Source: JANXQE01 sp035651635
Lineage (GTDB): Bacteria > Verrucomicrobiota > Verrucomicrobiia > Limisphaerales > UBA8199
Length of the DNA stretch: 23,613 nt
Direction of reading: 5' to 3'
NCBI GenBank assembly: GCA_035651635.1
Contig: DASRFK010000012.1
Coordinates: 1-23,613 of the forward strand
Below, piece by piece: positions 23,361 through 23,613 of the stretch (position 1 is its first letter; every line of letters begins with the position of its first letter). The position numbers and the translations under genes are program-made. The notes beneath the pieces were generated by a model. It searched no databases and had not been told where the DNA came from. It saw only the letters and a list, made by a program, of their open reading frames with translations.

Positions 23361-23475
23361 GGTAGGGATGGCGCGCTGCGCCGTCCGTGCCGCGTTAGCG
23401 GCGCAACGTTGGATGTGAACGTAACTCCTCTCGCATTCGTTCCGCCCGCTAGGCGCGGGCGGGGACATCGCAGCG
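23361..23475 (+). repeat. REPIN-like composite repeat, copy C (truncated by an IS)
   Basis: Nearly identical to copy B in the same orientation, 20 bp downstream of it: GGTAGGGATGGCGCGCTGCG head, GCCGCGTTAGCGGC hairpin, the same ACTCCTCTCGCATTCGTTCC spacer, CCGCCCGCTAGGCGCGGGCGG, then GGGGACATCGCAGCG. Identity to copy B ends at 23475, in the loop of the final hairpin, where IS-like sequence begins. Confidence 0.82.
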
Positions 23476-23613
23476 GAGACTGTCTCAAAACTTCTTGAAG
23501 GAATTTTTGAACGTACCGCCGGCAAAAGGATCGGATCACCATGGTTCAACCGATAGCTCCCGATTACGGCCAACAGTTCCTGCTTCCGCCAGCCTTGGAG
23601 GACTGGGTGCCGG
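23476..23613 (+). mobile_element. Left end of an IS1182-like insertion sequence
   Basis: GAGACTGTCTCAAAACTTC begins exactly where copy C of the repeat is interrupted; it looks like a terminal inverted repeat. A 65-nt leader follows and then a transposase start at 23541. The right end, the matching terminal repeat, and any target duplication lie outside the window. The family assignment rests on the transposase N-terminus. Confidence 0.72.
23541..23613 (+). CDS. IS1182-family-like transposase, N-terminal fragment
   Basis: The ATG at 23541 begins MVQPIAPDYGQQFLLPPALE followed by DWVP at the window end (24 residues visible). The pattern LLPPALEDWVP is typical of the start of IS1182-type DDE transposases. 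The short length limits certainty. It would catalyse movement of the element that starts at 23476. Confidence 0.72.
   Translation, partial: MVQPIAPDYGQQFLLPPALEDWVP

Noticed and set aside
21790..23475. CRISPR array from the repeated hairpins
   Set aside because: Three copies, mixed orientation, unequal spacing and no cas genes; structure fits REP-type elements.

Overview
The window is GC-rich bacterial DNA that looks like a Verrucomicrobiota chromosome, probably close to Pedosphaera or Limisphaerales. This placement is inferred from gene content and from the many short palindromic repeats, not from a marker gene. Supporting gene types are a secreted DUF1080 protein, a PQQ-type propeller paired with a GT4 glycosyltransferase, a secreted clan GH-D glycosidase, an AGE-family epimerase, a Sel1-PEGA protein and a TAXI-type binding protein. 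Start codons are often GTG and Shine-Dalgarno sequences are mostly weak.

Layout. 1-558 (-): N-terminal part of a TAXI/TRAP solute-binding protein. 790-2649 (+): secreted alpha-galactosidase-like glycosidase. 2699-4967 (-): a probable operon of redoxin, ROK sugar kinase and SIS sugar-phosphate isomerase, interrupted by a palindromic element. 5126-6004 (+): LysR regulator divergent from the redoxin. 6152-6418 (-): small unknown protein. 6605-10528 (+): DUF1080 protein, PQQ-like propeller and GT4 glycosyltransferase. 10707-11147 (+): tRNA-Arg(CCG), an abutting hairpin and a GIY-YIG endonuclease. 11381-13911 (+): transketolase followed by two tightly linked small membrane proteins. 13915-18892 (-): xylulokinase, Uma2 nuclease-like protein, ThiH, ThiS and an MscS channel. 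19257-21739 (-): amidohydrolase then a secreted AGE epimerase. 21981-23015 (+): Sel1-PEGA protein. 23211-23613: two palindromic composite repeats, the second cut by the left end of an IS1182-like insertion sequence whose transposase starts at 23541 and runs off the window.

The coding content is mainly carbohydrate handling: outside-the-cytoplasm sugar release and modification (GH-D enzyme, DUF1080, AGE epimerase), phosphorylation and isomerisation (ROK, SIS, XylB) and the pentose phosphate pathway (transketolase). ThiH and ThiS make precursors of the thiamine thiazole; thiamine diphosphate is the transketolase cofactor, but this link is metabolic and not an operon.

The most distinctive feature is the density of non-coding palindromes. 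At least four classes are present, several with a GTAG or GGAG head followed by a hairpin and arranged as inverted pairs, as in REP/REPIN elements mobilised by RAYT transposases. No RAYT gene is visible here. One composite element exists in three copies; another class extends into the predicted N-terminus of the PQQ protein; another separates thiH from thiS; and an IS has inserted inside a repeat hairpin. Together with the tRNA-hairpin-GIY-YIG cassette and a triplicated EY...P motif in the two small membrane proteins, these are the observations most worth following up.
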